A DNA stretch of 5,358 nucleotides from positions 1 to 5,358 of the forward strand of contig JAADFH010000034.1 in NCBI GenBank assembly GCA_013152995.1. Reading direction: 5' to 3'. A model generated the notes under the pieces. It saw only the letters and a program-made list of their open reading frames with translations, was not told where the DNA came from and did not search any database. A program made the position numbers and the translations under genes. This document shows positions 1 to 5,358 of this stretch, piece by piece; the first letter of the stretch is position 1, and each line of letters starts with the position of its first letter. This DNA is from Methanobacteriota archaeon (GTDB taxonomy: Archaea > Hydrothermarchaeota > Hydrothermarchaeia > Hydrothermarchaeales > BMS3B).

Positions 1-174
1 AGGGTGAGCATGTGGAAGGGCAGGACAAGAGAGCAGAAGGAGGAGCTCGCAAAAGCCATAACTAAGGCGCTGGTTGAGATAGCGGGCACCGAGCCGGAGC
101 ACGTGCACATAATCTTTGAGGACGTGGAAAAGAGCGACTGGGCGATTGCCGGCAGGCTCTGCGACAGGTCATAA
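1..174 (+). CDS. 4-oxalocrotonate tautomerase family protein, 5' end cut by window edge
   Basis: The reading frame is open from base 1 to the TAA at 172-174 and gives 57 residues. It matches the small tautomerase family: an M-W-x-G-R-T segment (residues 4-9), a long amphipathic helix with E-Q-K-x-x-L, then H-V-H-I-I-F and a late Trp-x-I-x-G segment (47-51). Family members are about 62 residues long and use an N-terminal proline, exposed by loss of Met, as general base. Aligned on G7-R8, the fragment lacks only about four codons, including that proline. Arg8 corresponds to catalytic Arg11 and Trp47 to Phe50 of 4-oxalocrotonate tautomerase. The position of catalytic Arg39 is His36 here, so the classical substrate is doubtful. 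The natural substrate is unknown. It is separated from the next gene by 42 bases containing a possible promoter. Confidence 0.85.
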   Translation, partial: RVSMWKGRTREQKEELAKAITKALVEIAGTEPEHVHIIFEDVEKSDWAIAGRLCDRS

Positions 175-176
175 GA

Positions 177-184
177 TTTATATT
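177..184 (+). promoter_or_regulatory. Candidate archaeal TATA box
   Basis: The octamer TTTATATT lies in the only real intergenic gap of the window, just after the tautomerase stop and 33 bases before the ATG at 217. It is AT-rich in a GC-rich setting and fits the archaeal TATA consensus. Transcription starting about 25-27 bases downstream of its centre would begin near 206-208, only about ten bases before the start codon. The inferred target is the PRC-barrel-gatCAB operon. The call rests on sequence alone; read-through from the tautomerase gene is the alternative. Confidence 0.5.
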
Positions 185-200
185 CCCCTGCACCCAATTT

Positions 201-207
201 GAGGTGA
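201..207 (+). promoter_or_regulatory. Shine-Dalgarno sequence for the membrane/PRC-barrel gene
   Basis: GAGGTGA is complementary to the conserved 3' end of archaeal 16S rRNA and ends nine bases before the ATG at 217, supporting that start. A second, weaker purine stretch (GAGGG, 206-210) lies six bases from the ATG. If the TATA box at 177-184 sets the transcript start, most of GAGGTGA would lie upstream of the mRNA. Confidence 0.6.
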
Positions 208-216
208 GGGTCAGAG

Positions 217-699
217 ATGAATGTGGTGCGAGCAGCAGGGGTGGCTGAGATACTGCTGGGGCTGTTCTCCTTCCTCATACCTTTCAAGTTCTACAGCTTC
301 GCCATGAAGCTCTTCACCCCCGACGTCTCCCCGCCCTTCAGCATGGAGGCTGTGCTCTACACCACCCTTGTACTCGCTCTGCCGGGTGTGGTGCTGCTCA
401 TCAACGGAGCTGCACTCCTTGCAATCTCTGCCTCCAGCCCCGCAGCCGGCTCTGCCCCAAACCCCTCAGAAGGAGGGGTGAGAGCCATTGAATCCCCCGC
501 ATACGTTCGCACCAGGCATGAGATTCTGGGCAAGGAGGTGTACGACAGGAAGGGCAGGTACTACGGCAGGGTTGTGGATGCGGAGCTGAGTCAGGAGGGC
601 GAGGTTGTAAGCTTCAAGACCAGGCGCTCTGGCAAGAGCTTCAGCTTCAGCGCCGAGCAGATAGAGAGCAGCGATGAGGTAATACTGGTGAGAGTATGA
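217..699 (+). CDS. Two-pass membrane protein with C-terminal PRC-barrel domain
   Basis: I do not recognise a named gene. The 160-residue product has two hydrophobic segments (about 8-30 and 46-72), a Ser/Ala/Pro-rich linker (about 73-100) and a C-terminal domain of about 60 residues (101-160). That domain reads as a PRC barrel: I-L-G-K-E-V-Y-D, then G-R-V-V-D, then E-V-V-S-F, ending D-E-V-I-L-V. PRC barrels are small beta folds found in photosynthetic reaction centre H subunit, RimM and many archaeal proteins, usually serving as binding modules. With both ends on the same side of the membrane, the barrel is probably cytoplasmic; this is inference. The ATG at 217 is supported by the Shine-Dalgarno at 201-207. 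The stop overlaps the gatC start in ATGA, implying translational coupling to the amidotransferase genes. Its function is unknown. Confidence 0.85.
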   Translation: MNVVRAAGVAEILLGLFSFLIPFKFYSFAMKLFTPDVSPPFSMEAVLYTTLVLALPGVVLLINGAALLAISASSPAAGSAPNPSEGGVRAIESPAYVRTRHEILGKEVYDRKGRYYGRVVDAELSQEGEVVSFKTRRSGKSFSFSAEQIESSDEVILVRV

Positions 700-920
700 G
701 CAGGGCGGAGGTTGTGAGAGAGGCTGAGCGCGTGCTCCAGGAGCTTGCGAAGCACTTGGAGGAGATAGAGCTGGAGGAGACCTACCACGTTATAGAGGCG
801 GAGGGTGTCAGGGAGGACTCAGCGCCAGAGAGGGACAGCAGCTTCTCTGAGGCGGCTCTGAGCATAGCCCCGCGCAGGGATGGCAGGTACTACGTTGCAG
901 AGGCGGGCGCCTGGGTGTAG
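696..920 (+). CDS. gatC: Asp-tRNA(Asn) amidotransferase subunit C
   Basis: GatC is the small belt-like subunit that stabilises the GatA-GatB heterodimer. The 74-residue product has an N-terminal amphipathic helix (about 3-25), an acidic middle with L-E-E-T-Y-H, the V-R-E-D segment (38-41), and the C-terminal A-P-R-R-D-G-R-Y-Y-V-A-E-A-G-A-W-V tail. A-P-x-x-D-G-x-Y is the recognisable GatC end, and the G-x-W-V finish is the shorter archaeal form; bacterial GatC is usually about 95 residues. The start overlaps the preceding stop in ATGA (696-699), with GGTGA at 687-691 as ribosome binding site. gatA follows after four bases. Sequence identity to any single GatC is likely low, so the position directly before gatA and gatB carries much of the weight. 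Confidence 0.88.
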   Translation: MSRAEVVREAERVLQELAKHLEEIELEETYHVIEAEGVREDSAPERDSSFSEAALSIAPRRDGRYYVAEAGAWV

Positions 921-924
921 CACC

Positions 925-2247
925 ATGAACGAGCTCGTGCTTGAGCACTCACCCCTGGAGAACCTTGAGCGCTGTCTTGAGAGAATTCAGGAGAGGGAGA
1001 GGGAGATAAACGCGTTCATAGAGCTGAACCCGCGTGCCGAGGAGGAGGCGAGGAGGGCTGAGCGCCATGGTGGCAGGCTCTGCGGGCTCACCGTGGCTGT
1101 GAAGTCCAACATAAACGTTAGAGGGCTCAGAGCAACCTGCGCCTCAAAGACGCTTGAGAACTATGTGGCACCCTACGACGCTGTGGCTGTGCAGAGGCTC
1201 CGCAGCGAGGGGGCTGTGATTGTGGGCATGGCGAACATGGACGAGTTTGCCTGCGGGAGCAGCGGCGAGACCAGCTACTTCGGTCCAACGCAGAACCCTG
1301 CAGCTGAGGGAAGAATTCCGGGAGGCTCATCCTCCGGCAGCGCCGCCGCGGTGGCTGCGGGCTTTGCTGACGCAGCCCTGGGCAGCGACACCGGCGGGAG
1401 CATACGGAATCCCGCATCCCACTGCGGGGTTGTTGGAATAAAGCCCACCTACGGGCTCGTGCCCAGGCATGGGCTCATAGACCTGGCGATGAGCCTTGAC
1501 CAGATAGGTCCCATAGCCAGGGACGTGCGCACCGCCGCGCTGCTGCTTGAGGTGATAGCTGGCAGGGGCAGGGAAGCCAGCATGCTGGACGTGCAGCCCC
1601 AGCCCTACACCAGGCACCTGAGCGCCGACCTGGCGGGGGTGAGGGTGGGCTTTGCCAGGGAGTTTGAGGAGGTCACCTCACCCGAGATACTCGGGGTGAT
1701 AAAGCGCTCGCTCCGCCGCTTGGAGGCGCAGGGTGCTGAGGTGGTGGAGGTTGAGCTTCCCAGCCTGGAGAAGGCTCTTCCCACCTACTACCTCATAGTG
1801 TTTGTGGAGTTCTTCTCAGCCACCAGGCGCTATGACGGCAGGCGCTACGGCTACCGCATTGAGGAGGTGTGTGGTGCCGAGGTGCTGCGCAGGATACACT
1901 TAGGCAGCTACATAAGCCAGAAGGAGTACGCCGGGAGGTACTACAGGCGTGCGCTTCAGTTCCGCTCGCTCATCAGGCGCGAGCTGCTGCAGGCGCTTGA
2001 GCAGGTGGACGTGCTTGCTGCTCCCACAACCCCCAAGCTGCCGCACAGGCTGGGCGAGAGCCTCACACCCCTTGAGATGTACGCCTACGACCTGCTCACC
2101 GTTCCAGCGAACCTCGCGGGGATTCCAGCAGGGGTGGTGCCAGCCGGCAGGGTCAGGGGCATCCCCGTGGGTCTGCAGGTGCACGCCAAGCCCCTGGAGG
2201 AGCAGGTTATGCTGAACGTCATGCTTGCAGCCGAGGGAGCAGAATGA
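925..2247 (+). CDS. gatA: Asp-tRNA(Asn) amidotransferase subunit A (amidase)
   Basis: GatA hydrolyses glutamine and supplies ammonia through an internal channel to GatB. The 440-residue product carries the amidase-signature Ser-cisSer-Lys triad: Lys60 in V-A-V-K-S-N-I, the G-G-S-S-S-G-S loop (133-139) with Ser135 as cis-Ser, and the D-T-G-G-S-I-R motif (155-161) with Ser159 as nucleophile. The Ser135-Ser159 spacing of 24 equals that of known amidases. A-S-K-T-L-E-N-Y (73-80) and G-I-K-P-T-Y-G (171-177) are also family-typical. The frame is open upstream to an ATG at 880, but that would place 15 extra residues inside gatC. The ATG at 925 lies four bases after the gatC stop, with GGTG at 914-917, and puts the usual N-terminal helix first. 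The stop overlaps gatB in ATGA. Length is at the short end for the family, as often in archaea. Confidence 0.97.
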   Translation: MNELVLEHSPLENLERCLERIQEREREINAFIELNPRAEEEARRAERHGGRLCGLTVAVKSNINVRGLRATCASKTLENYVAPYDAVAVQRLRSEGAVIVGMANMDEFACGSSGETSYFGPTQNPAAEGRIPGGSSSGSAAAVAAGFADAALGSDTGGSIRNPASHCGVVGIKPTYGLVPRHGLIDLAMSLDQIGPIARDVRTAALLLEVIAGRGREASMLDVQPQPYTRHLSADLAGVRVGFAREFEEVTSPEILGVIKRSLRRLEAQGAEVVEVELPSLEKALPTYYLIVFVEFFSATRRYDGRRYGYRIEEVCGAEVLRRIHLGSYISQKEYAGRYYRRALQFRSLIRRELLQALEQVDVLAAPTTPKLPHRLGESLTPLEMYAYDLLTVPANLAGIPAGVVPAGRVRGIPVGLQVHAKPLEEQVMLNVMLAAEGAE

Positions 2248-3596
2248 GGGTGAAGATAGGCTTTGAGATACACGAGCAGCTTGCCACGAGAACCAAGCTG
2301 TTCTGCACCTCGCCAGCTGACTACAGGGATGCGGAGCCAAACACGAACGTGTGCGAAATCTGCCTGGGCTTGCCGGGTGCAAAGCCCATGGGTGTGAATG
2401 CAGATGCTGTGGAGGGTGTTGTTGCGATAGCGCTCATGCTGAACTGCGAGATTGTGCAGGAGCCTGTGTACATCCTCAGGAAGCACTACGACTACCCCGA
2501 CCTCCCCTCGGGCTACCAGCGCACCTCCATGCCCATAGGCAGGAACGGAGAGCTTGCGGGCGTAAAAATCTGGGAGGTTCACTTGGAGGAGGACCCCGGA
2601 AAGTACGACCCCGTGACTGGGAAGGTTGACTACAACCGCTCCGGCGTGCCGCTGGTTGAGATAGTCACCGCCCCCGACATAACCTCCCCGGAGGAGGCAC
2701 GCGCCTTCATGCGCGAGCTTGTGAAGGTGCTGCACTACTCTGGGAGGGTGCGCAGGGAAGGCGGCACCATGCGTGTGGATGTGAATGTGAGCATAGAGGA
2801 CGGGGCGAGGGTTGAGATAAAGAACATAAACAGCATAAAGGGGCTGTACAGGGCGCTGAAGTTTGAGATAACCCGCCAGAAGAACCTGCGCCGCAGGGGG
2901 AGGGCTGTGAAGCGCGAGACCAGGGCGTACATAGAGGAGCAGATGATAACCCGCAGCATGCGCACCAAGGAGACCGCTGAAGACTACCGCTACATTCCTG
3001 ACCCCGACCTGCCTCCCCTGAGGCTGACTCCTGAGCTCGTGGAGAGGGTGCGCTCGCAGCTTCCGGAGGCGCCGCACCAGAAGCTCCAGAGGTTCATGCA
3101 GCAGTACCGCATCTCCAAGGACGACGCCTGGGCGATAACCTCCGAGCCAGAGCTTGCGGATGCCTTTGAGCGTGTCTGCAAGGAGGTGGAGCCTCTCAGG
3201 GCGGCAGCCTTCTTCAGGCACATCATCAAGAAAACCCTGAACTACCACAACCTGAGCTTTGCGGAGAGCGGCATAACCGTGGAGGACATAGTGGAGGTGC
3301 TTCAGGCGATGTCCTCGGGGAGGCTCTCGCAGCAGGCTGGGGAGCTGGTGATCAGGGAGGTGGTGCAGCAGCGCAGACGAGCGAGCGAGCTCGTGCAGCA
3401 GCTCAGCAGGGTGGATGAGCGCAGCCTGGAGCGGGCGGTGGAGCAGGCGCTGGCAGAGAACCAGAAGGCTGTGCAGGACTACCTGAACGGCAGGAAGGAG
3501 GCTATAAACTTCCTGCTGGGGCAGGTGATGCGGATAACAGGCGGCAGGGCGGACGCGGCAAAGGCGCTGCAGATGCTGCGGGAGAGGCTCTCCTGA
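2244..3596 (+). CDS. gatB: Asp-tRNA(Asn) amidotransferase subunit B
   Basis: GatB activates the misacylated tRNA by ATP-dependent phosphorylation and transfers ammonia from GatA to it. The 450-residue product begins with G-F-E-I-H (6-10) in the cradle domain and has three cysteines (21, 37, 40) suited to a zinc site. It also has H-L-E-E-D-P-G-K (113-120), whose acidic residues align with the metal ligands of the kinase site. The GatB signature V-D-Y-N-R-S-G-V-P-L-V-E-I spans 128-140, and Y-R-Y-I-P-D-P-D-L-P-P-L spans 248-259. The C-terminal helical tail (about 295-450) includes the tRNA-binding G-Q-V-M-x-I-T-x-G-R-A segment (426-436). There is no GatE-type insertion, so this is GatB rather than GatE. 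The start overlaps the gatA stop by four bases, with GAGGGAG at 2233-2239. Its TGA directly abuts the trkA stop on the other strand. Confidence 0.97.
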   Translation: MRVKIGFEIHEQLATRTKLFCTSPADYRDAEPNTNVCEICLGLPGAKPMGVNADAVEGVVAIALMLNCEIVQEPVYILRKHYDYPDLPSGYQRTSMPIGRNGELAGVKIWEVHLEEDPGKYDPVTGKVDYNRSGVPLVEIVTAPDITSPEEARAFMRELVKVLHYSGRVRREGGTMRVDVNVSIEDGARVEIKNINSIKGLYRALKFEITRQKNLRRRGRAVKRETRAYIEEQMITRSMRTKETAEDYRYIPDPDLPPLRLTPELVERVRSQLPEAPHQKLQRFMQQYRISKDDAWAITSEPELADAFERVCKEVEPLRAAAFFRHIIKKTLNYHNLSFAESGITVEDIVEVLQAMSSGRLSQQAGELVIREVVQQRRRASELVQQLSRVDERSLERAVEQALAENQKAVQDYLNGRKEAINFLLGQVMRITGGRADAAKALQMLRERLS

Positions 3597-4253
3597 CTAC
3601 TCTCGTGCCCTTATCAGATTTATAACCTTCTTTATAACATCCTTCTTTGCCAGAATAGTGAGCTGATCCCCCGCCATGAGCACGGTCTTGCCTCTGGGTA
3701 TTATGAGCTCCCCATCCCTGTGAATTGCCGCTATGGTGGAGCCCTCCGGCATGCCCACGTCCTTTATCTGCCTCCCTGCCACCGCAGAGCCGTCGGGAAT
3801 CTTTATCTCTATTATGTCGGCGTCCTGCAGCGTGGTGAGCACGCTCCTTATTCCTGGGCGGAGGATGAGGTTGCGTATGTAGTTTGCGATTATGCTGCTC
3901 GGGTAGATGACCTCCTCCACTCCAACCTCCTCAAATATCGCCCTGTGCGCCTGGTTGTGGGAGAGGGTAATTCTGCGGTGTATCCCAAGCATCTTTGCAA
4001 GCTCGCACACCATGAGGTTCACGGCGTCGTCGCTGGTGGCGCTCACTATCACATCAGCCTTCTCTGCACCCGCCTCCTTCAGGGTGTTCACCTCGGTGCC
4101 GCTGCCGTGTATCACCTGCACATCCAGCTCCTCCGCAAGCCTGTTGAGCTTCTCCTTCTGCTTGTCCACAATCACCACGTTGCACTTCTCCCGCGAGAGA
4201 ATCTCCGCAAGCGTCGCCCCTATCTTTGAGGCACCAACAATTATAACGTACAC
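3597..4253 (-). CDS. trkA: TrkA-type potassium transport regulator (RCK_N plus RCK_C)
   Basis: This 218-residue cytoplasmic protein is a single RCK unit. TrkA/KtrA-type proteins form rings under a potassium transporter or channel and gate it in response to bound nucleotide. Residues 1-130 are the Rossmann-like TrkA-N domain: Y-V-I-I-V-G, a glycine loop G-A-S-K-I-G (7-12), Asp30 after the second strand for ribose binding, H-G-S-G-T (49-53) and A-T-S-D-D-A-V-N (72-79). Residues about 135-216 are the TrkA-C domain, with D-G-E-L-I-I-P-R-G (180-188) and G-D-Q-L-T-I-L (195-201). The middle glycine of the loop is Ser, which may alter ligand preference. The start is GTG, one base after the secD stop, preceded by a G-rich stretch; it begins directly at the first beta strand, so no longer form is likely. 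No TrkH-like transporter lies in view, so the partner is unknown. Confidence 0.9.
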   Translation of the reverse strand: MYVIIVGASKIGATLAEILSREKCNVVIVDKQKEKLNRLAEELDVQVIHGSGTEVNTLKEAGAEKADVIVSATSDDAVNLMVCELAKMLGIHRRITLSHNQAHRAIFEEVGVEEVIYPSSIIANYIRNLILRPGIRSVLTTLQDADIIEIKIPDGSAVAGRQIKDVGMPEGSTIAAIHRDGELIIPRGKTVLMAGDQLTILAKKDVIKKVINLIRARE

Positions 4254-4254
4254 A

Positions 4255-5358
4255 CTATCCCCCCCTGCGTGCTCCCTTCTTCTTTTTTCTGGGCTTCTTC
4301 GGGGCTGTCTGCCTGGCTTTCACACCCCCGCCTCTGCTGAACAGGTACTCTATAACGCTCGCGTAGGCGGGGCGGGTTATGAGCACGCCTATGGTTACAC
4401 CCAGTATGGTGGTGAGGGCGAAGCCTCTCAGAGCAGCCATTCCTATTATGAACAGCGGGAACATCGCCGCCACGGTGGTGAACCAGGCGGAGAAGATGAT
4501 GAAGAAGGCTCGTTTGATGCGTGAGCGCATGGAGTAGGTGCGCTGGAACAGCACCTCGTCGGTTATAACTATCTGGTCATCCACACCCGTTCCTACTGCC
4601 GCTATAATGCCGGCGATTGCCGCCAGGTCAAGGTCCCAGCGTATCAGCGAGGCTATGCCCAGGATTATTATCACCTCGCTCACGCCTGTGGCTATGATGG
4701 GCAGCACCACCATGGGCGCACGGTAGCGCAGGAAGATAACCAGCGCCACGGTGAGGATTGCCGCAAAGCCCGCGATGACGGCGTTCTTTGCAAACTTCAT
4801 CCCGAGCTCCGGGGGCACGGTGGACGTGGAGAGCACCTCCAGCTTGAGCGGCAGTGCACCCGAGCGGAGCACCACCTCCACGCTCTTAGCTTCCTCCTCG
4901 TCCTCAGGTCTTGAGCCTGTGGTGAGCACTAAGGAGCGCGGTGCCTTGCCGGCGACGATGAACTCCTGCCACAGGCTTCCCCCTATCGGTGCGGAGTGCA
5001 TCAGCTTGTCATCTAAGTACATCTCCACCTGGGGTATGCGCGGGTCTCTTTCAAGCGCGTCAAAGTCGGTAACACTCTCGGGCTCAATTCCAGCTTCCCT
5101 GAGCACCTGAAGCGCTGCCTGGCGGAAGCGCTCCGCAGCTTCGGCGTTTATGGTGAAGGGTACCTCCCAGCTGCCCTCCATGCTCTTGGTGTAGGGTGAG
5201 ACCTTCTCCAGGTCTTTGCCCGTGAACACTGTGATGTTCCCCAGCTTCACCACCAGCTTGCCCTGCCGCTCCACCAGCTCACGTGCCTTCTCTGGAGGCA
5301 TGCCCGCGAAGTCTATTATCAGGTACTGGTTGCCCCAGGGTGAGATGGAGAAGTCCTT
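4255..5358 (-). CDS. secD: Protein-export membrane protein SecD, N-terminal part cut by window edge
   Basis: SecD works with SecF in the membrane to assist Sec-dependent export. The frame is open from base 5358, giving 367 residues; the ATG at 5299-5301 is internal, because the 19 residues before it (P-W-G-N-Q-Y-L-I-I-D-F-A-G) are already SecD-like. The visible part holds most of the external domain, with G-N-x-T-V-F-T-G (40-47). The conserved R-S-G-A-L-P-L-K-L-E stretch (165-174) follows, then T-V-P-P-E-L-G (180-186) and five membrane segments (about 191-210, 215-239, 245-266, 284-306, 309-338). G-T-G-V-D-D-Q-I-V-I-T-D-E (256-268) is the archaeal form of the SecD motif bearing the key Asp. 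The C-terminal tail (347-367) is strongly basic and ends G-A-R-R-G-G. About the first quarter of the protein, with the first membrane segment, is missing. secF is absent downstream; archaea usually place it upstream, so it may lie beyond the right edge. Confidence 0.95.
   Translation of the reverse strand, partial: KDFSISPWGNQYLIIDFAGMPPEKARELVERQGKLVVKLGNITVFTGKDLEKVSPYTKSMEGSWEVPFTINAEAAERFRQAALQVLREAGIEPESVTDFDALERDPRIPQVEMYLDDKLMHSAPIGGSLWQEFIVAGKAPRSLVLTTGSRPEDEEEAKSVEVVLRSGALPLKLEVLSTSTVPPELGMKFAKNAVIAGFAAILTVALVIFLRYRAPMVVLPIIATGVSEVIIILGIASLIRWDLDLAAIAGIIAAVGTGVDDQIVITDEVLFQRTYSMRSRIKRAFFIIFSAWFTTVAAMFPLFIIGMAALRGFALTTILGVTIGVLITRPAYASVIEYLFSRGGGVKARQTAPKKPRKKKKGARRGG
4258..4266 (-). 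promoter_or_regulatory. G-rich ribosome binding site for trkA, containing seven G
   Basis: On the minus strand AGGGGGGGA lies at the very end of secD and finishes four bases before the GTG start of trkA. It is purine-rich and can pair with the CC-rich anti-Shine-Dalgarno, though it lacks the GGTGA core seen at other starts here. Together with the one-base gap between stop and start, it suggests trkA is translated by reinitiation after secD. The same run is a possible slippage site. Confidence 0.5.

Noticed and set aside
880..924. Longer gatA start at 880
   Set aside because: The extra 15 residues would overlap gatC by 41 bases and look like an out-of-frame reading of it. The ATG at 925 has a nearby GGTG and the expected GatA N-terminus.
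2085..3248. A 387-codon open frame on the minus strand opposite gatA and gatB
   Set aside because: It runs antisense to two well-supported genes. Its translation is rich in His, Leu, Val and Pro with no recognisable motif, as expected from the reverse of GC-rich codons. No ribosome binding site or promoter supports it.
3361..3410. Repeated GCAGCA/GCGAGC pattern in gatB as a DNA repeat or inverted repeat
   Set aside because: It encodes a Gln/Arg-rich helix in the GatB tail domain (about residues 373-392). The repeat units are imperfect and the only palindrome is eight bases long.
3611..3650. AT-rich pyrimidine stretch after gatB as a terminator or promoter
   Set aside because: It contains no run of five T and no hairpin I can support, and the bases are explained by codons for the Ile/Lys-rich end of TrkA.
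3720..4524. Two overlapping plus-strand open frames opposite trkA and secD (3720-4229 and 3907-4524)
   Set aside because: They lie antisense to conserved RCK and SecD sequence, have no family motif and show shadow composition (His/Leu/Tyr-rich or Ser/Thr-rich).
5299..5301. ATG at this position as the secD start
   Set aside because: The frame continues upstream to the window edge with SecD-like residues, and the first membrane segment expected of SecD is not downstream of it.

Overview
The window looks like chromosomal DNA from a GC-rich euryarchaeon. The evidence is a short archaeal-type GatC ending in a G-x-W-V tail, an archaeal SecD followed by trkA rather than secF, a TATA-like box before a gene start, GGTGA-type ribosome binding sites, and heavy use of ATA (Ile) and AGG (Arg) codons. 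A methanogen or Archaeoglobi-like lineage is plausible, but I cannot name the genus. There are no RNA genes, CRISPR arrays, insertion sequences or other signs of mobile DNA. Almost every base is coding; the only non-coding stretch longer than a few bases is positions 175-216.

Left part, plus strand: the end of a small 4-oxalocrotonate tautomerase family protein is followed by a 42-base gap holding a TATA-like box and a Shine-Dalgarno sequence. A tight four-gene cluster then runs to 3596. It starts with an unnamed protein of two membrane segments plus a PRC-barrel domain, followed by gatC, gatA and gatB. Two junctions are 4-base ATGA overlaps and the third is a 4-base gap, so the cluster is almost certainly one translationally coupled operon. 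GatCAB forms the tRNA-dependent amidotransferase. In archaea, where GatDE makes Gln-tRNA(Gln), GatCAB is expected to convert Asp-tRNA(Asn) to Asn-tRNA(Asn).

Right part, minus strand: secD enters from the right edge, lacking its N-terminal part, and is followed after one base by trkA, which starts with GTG. SecD is an accessory membrane subunit of Sec protein export. TrkA is a cytoplasmic RCK subunit expected to gate a potassium transporter or channel. The two are unrelated in function but appear co-transcribed. The gatCAB and secD-trkA units converge, with their stop codons directly abutting at 3596/3597.

The most unusual points are the coupling of a PRC-barrel membrane protein to gatCAB, the Ser substitution in the TrkA glycine loop, and the 3' end of secD. 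That end carries an in-frame A-AAA-AAG heptamer and a run of seven G, either of which could in principle allow frameshifting. I see no clear new system; most of the window is housekeeping.
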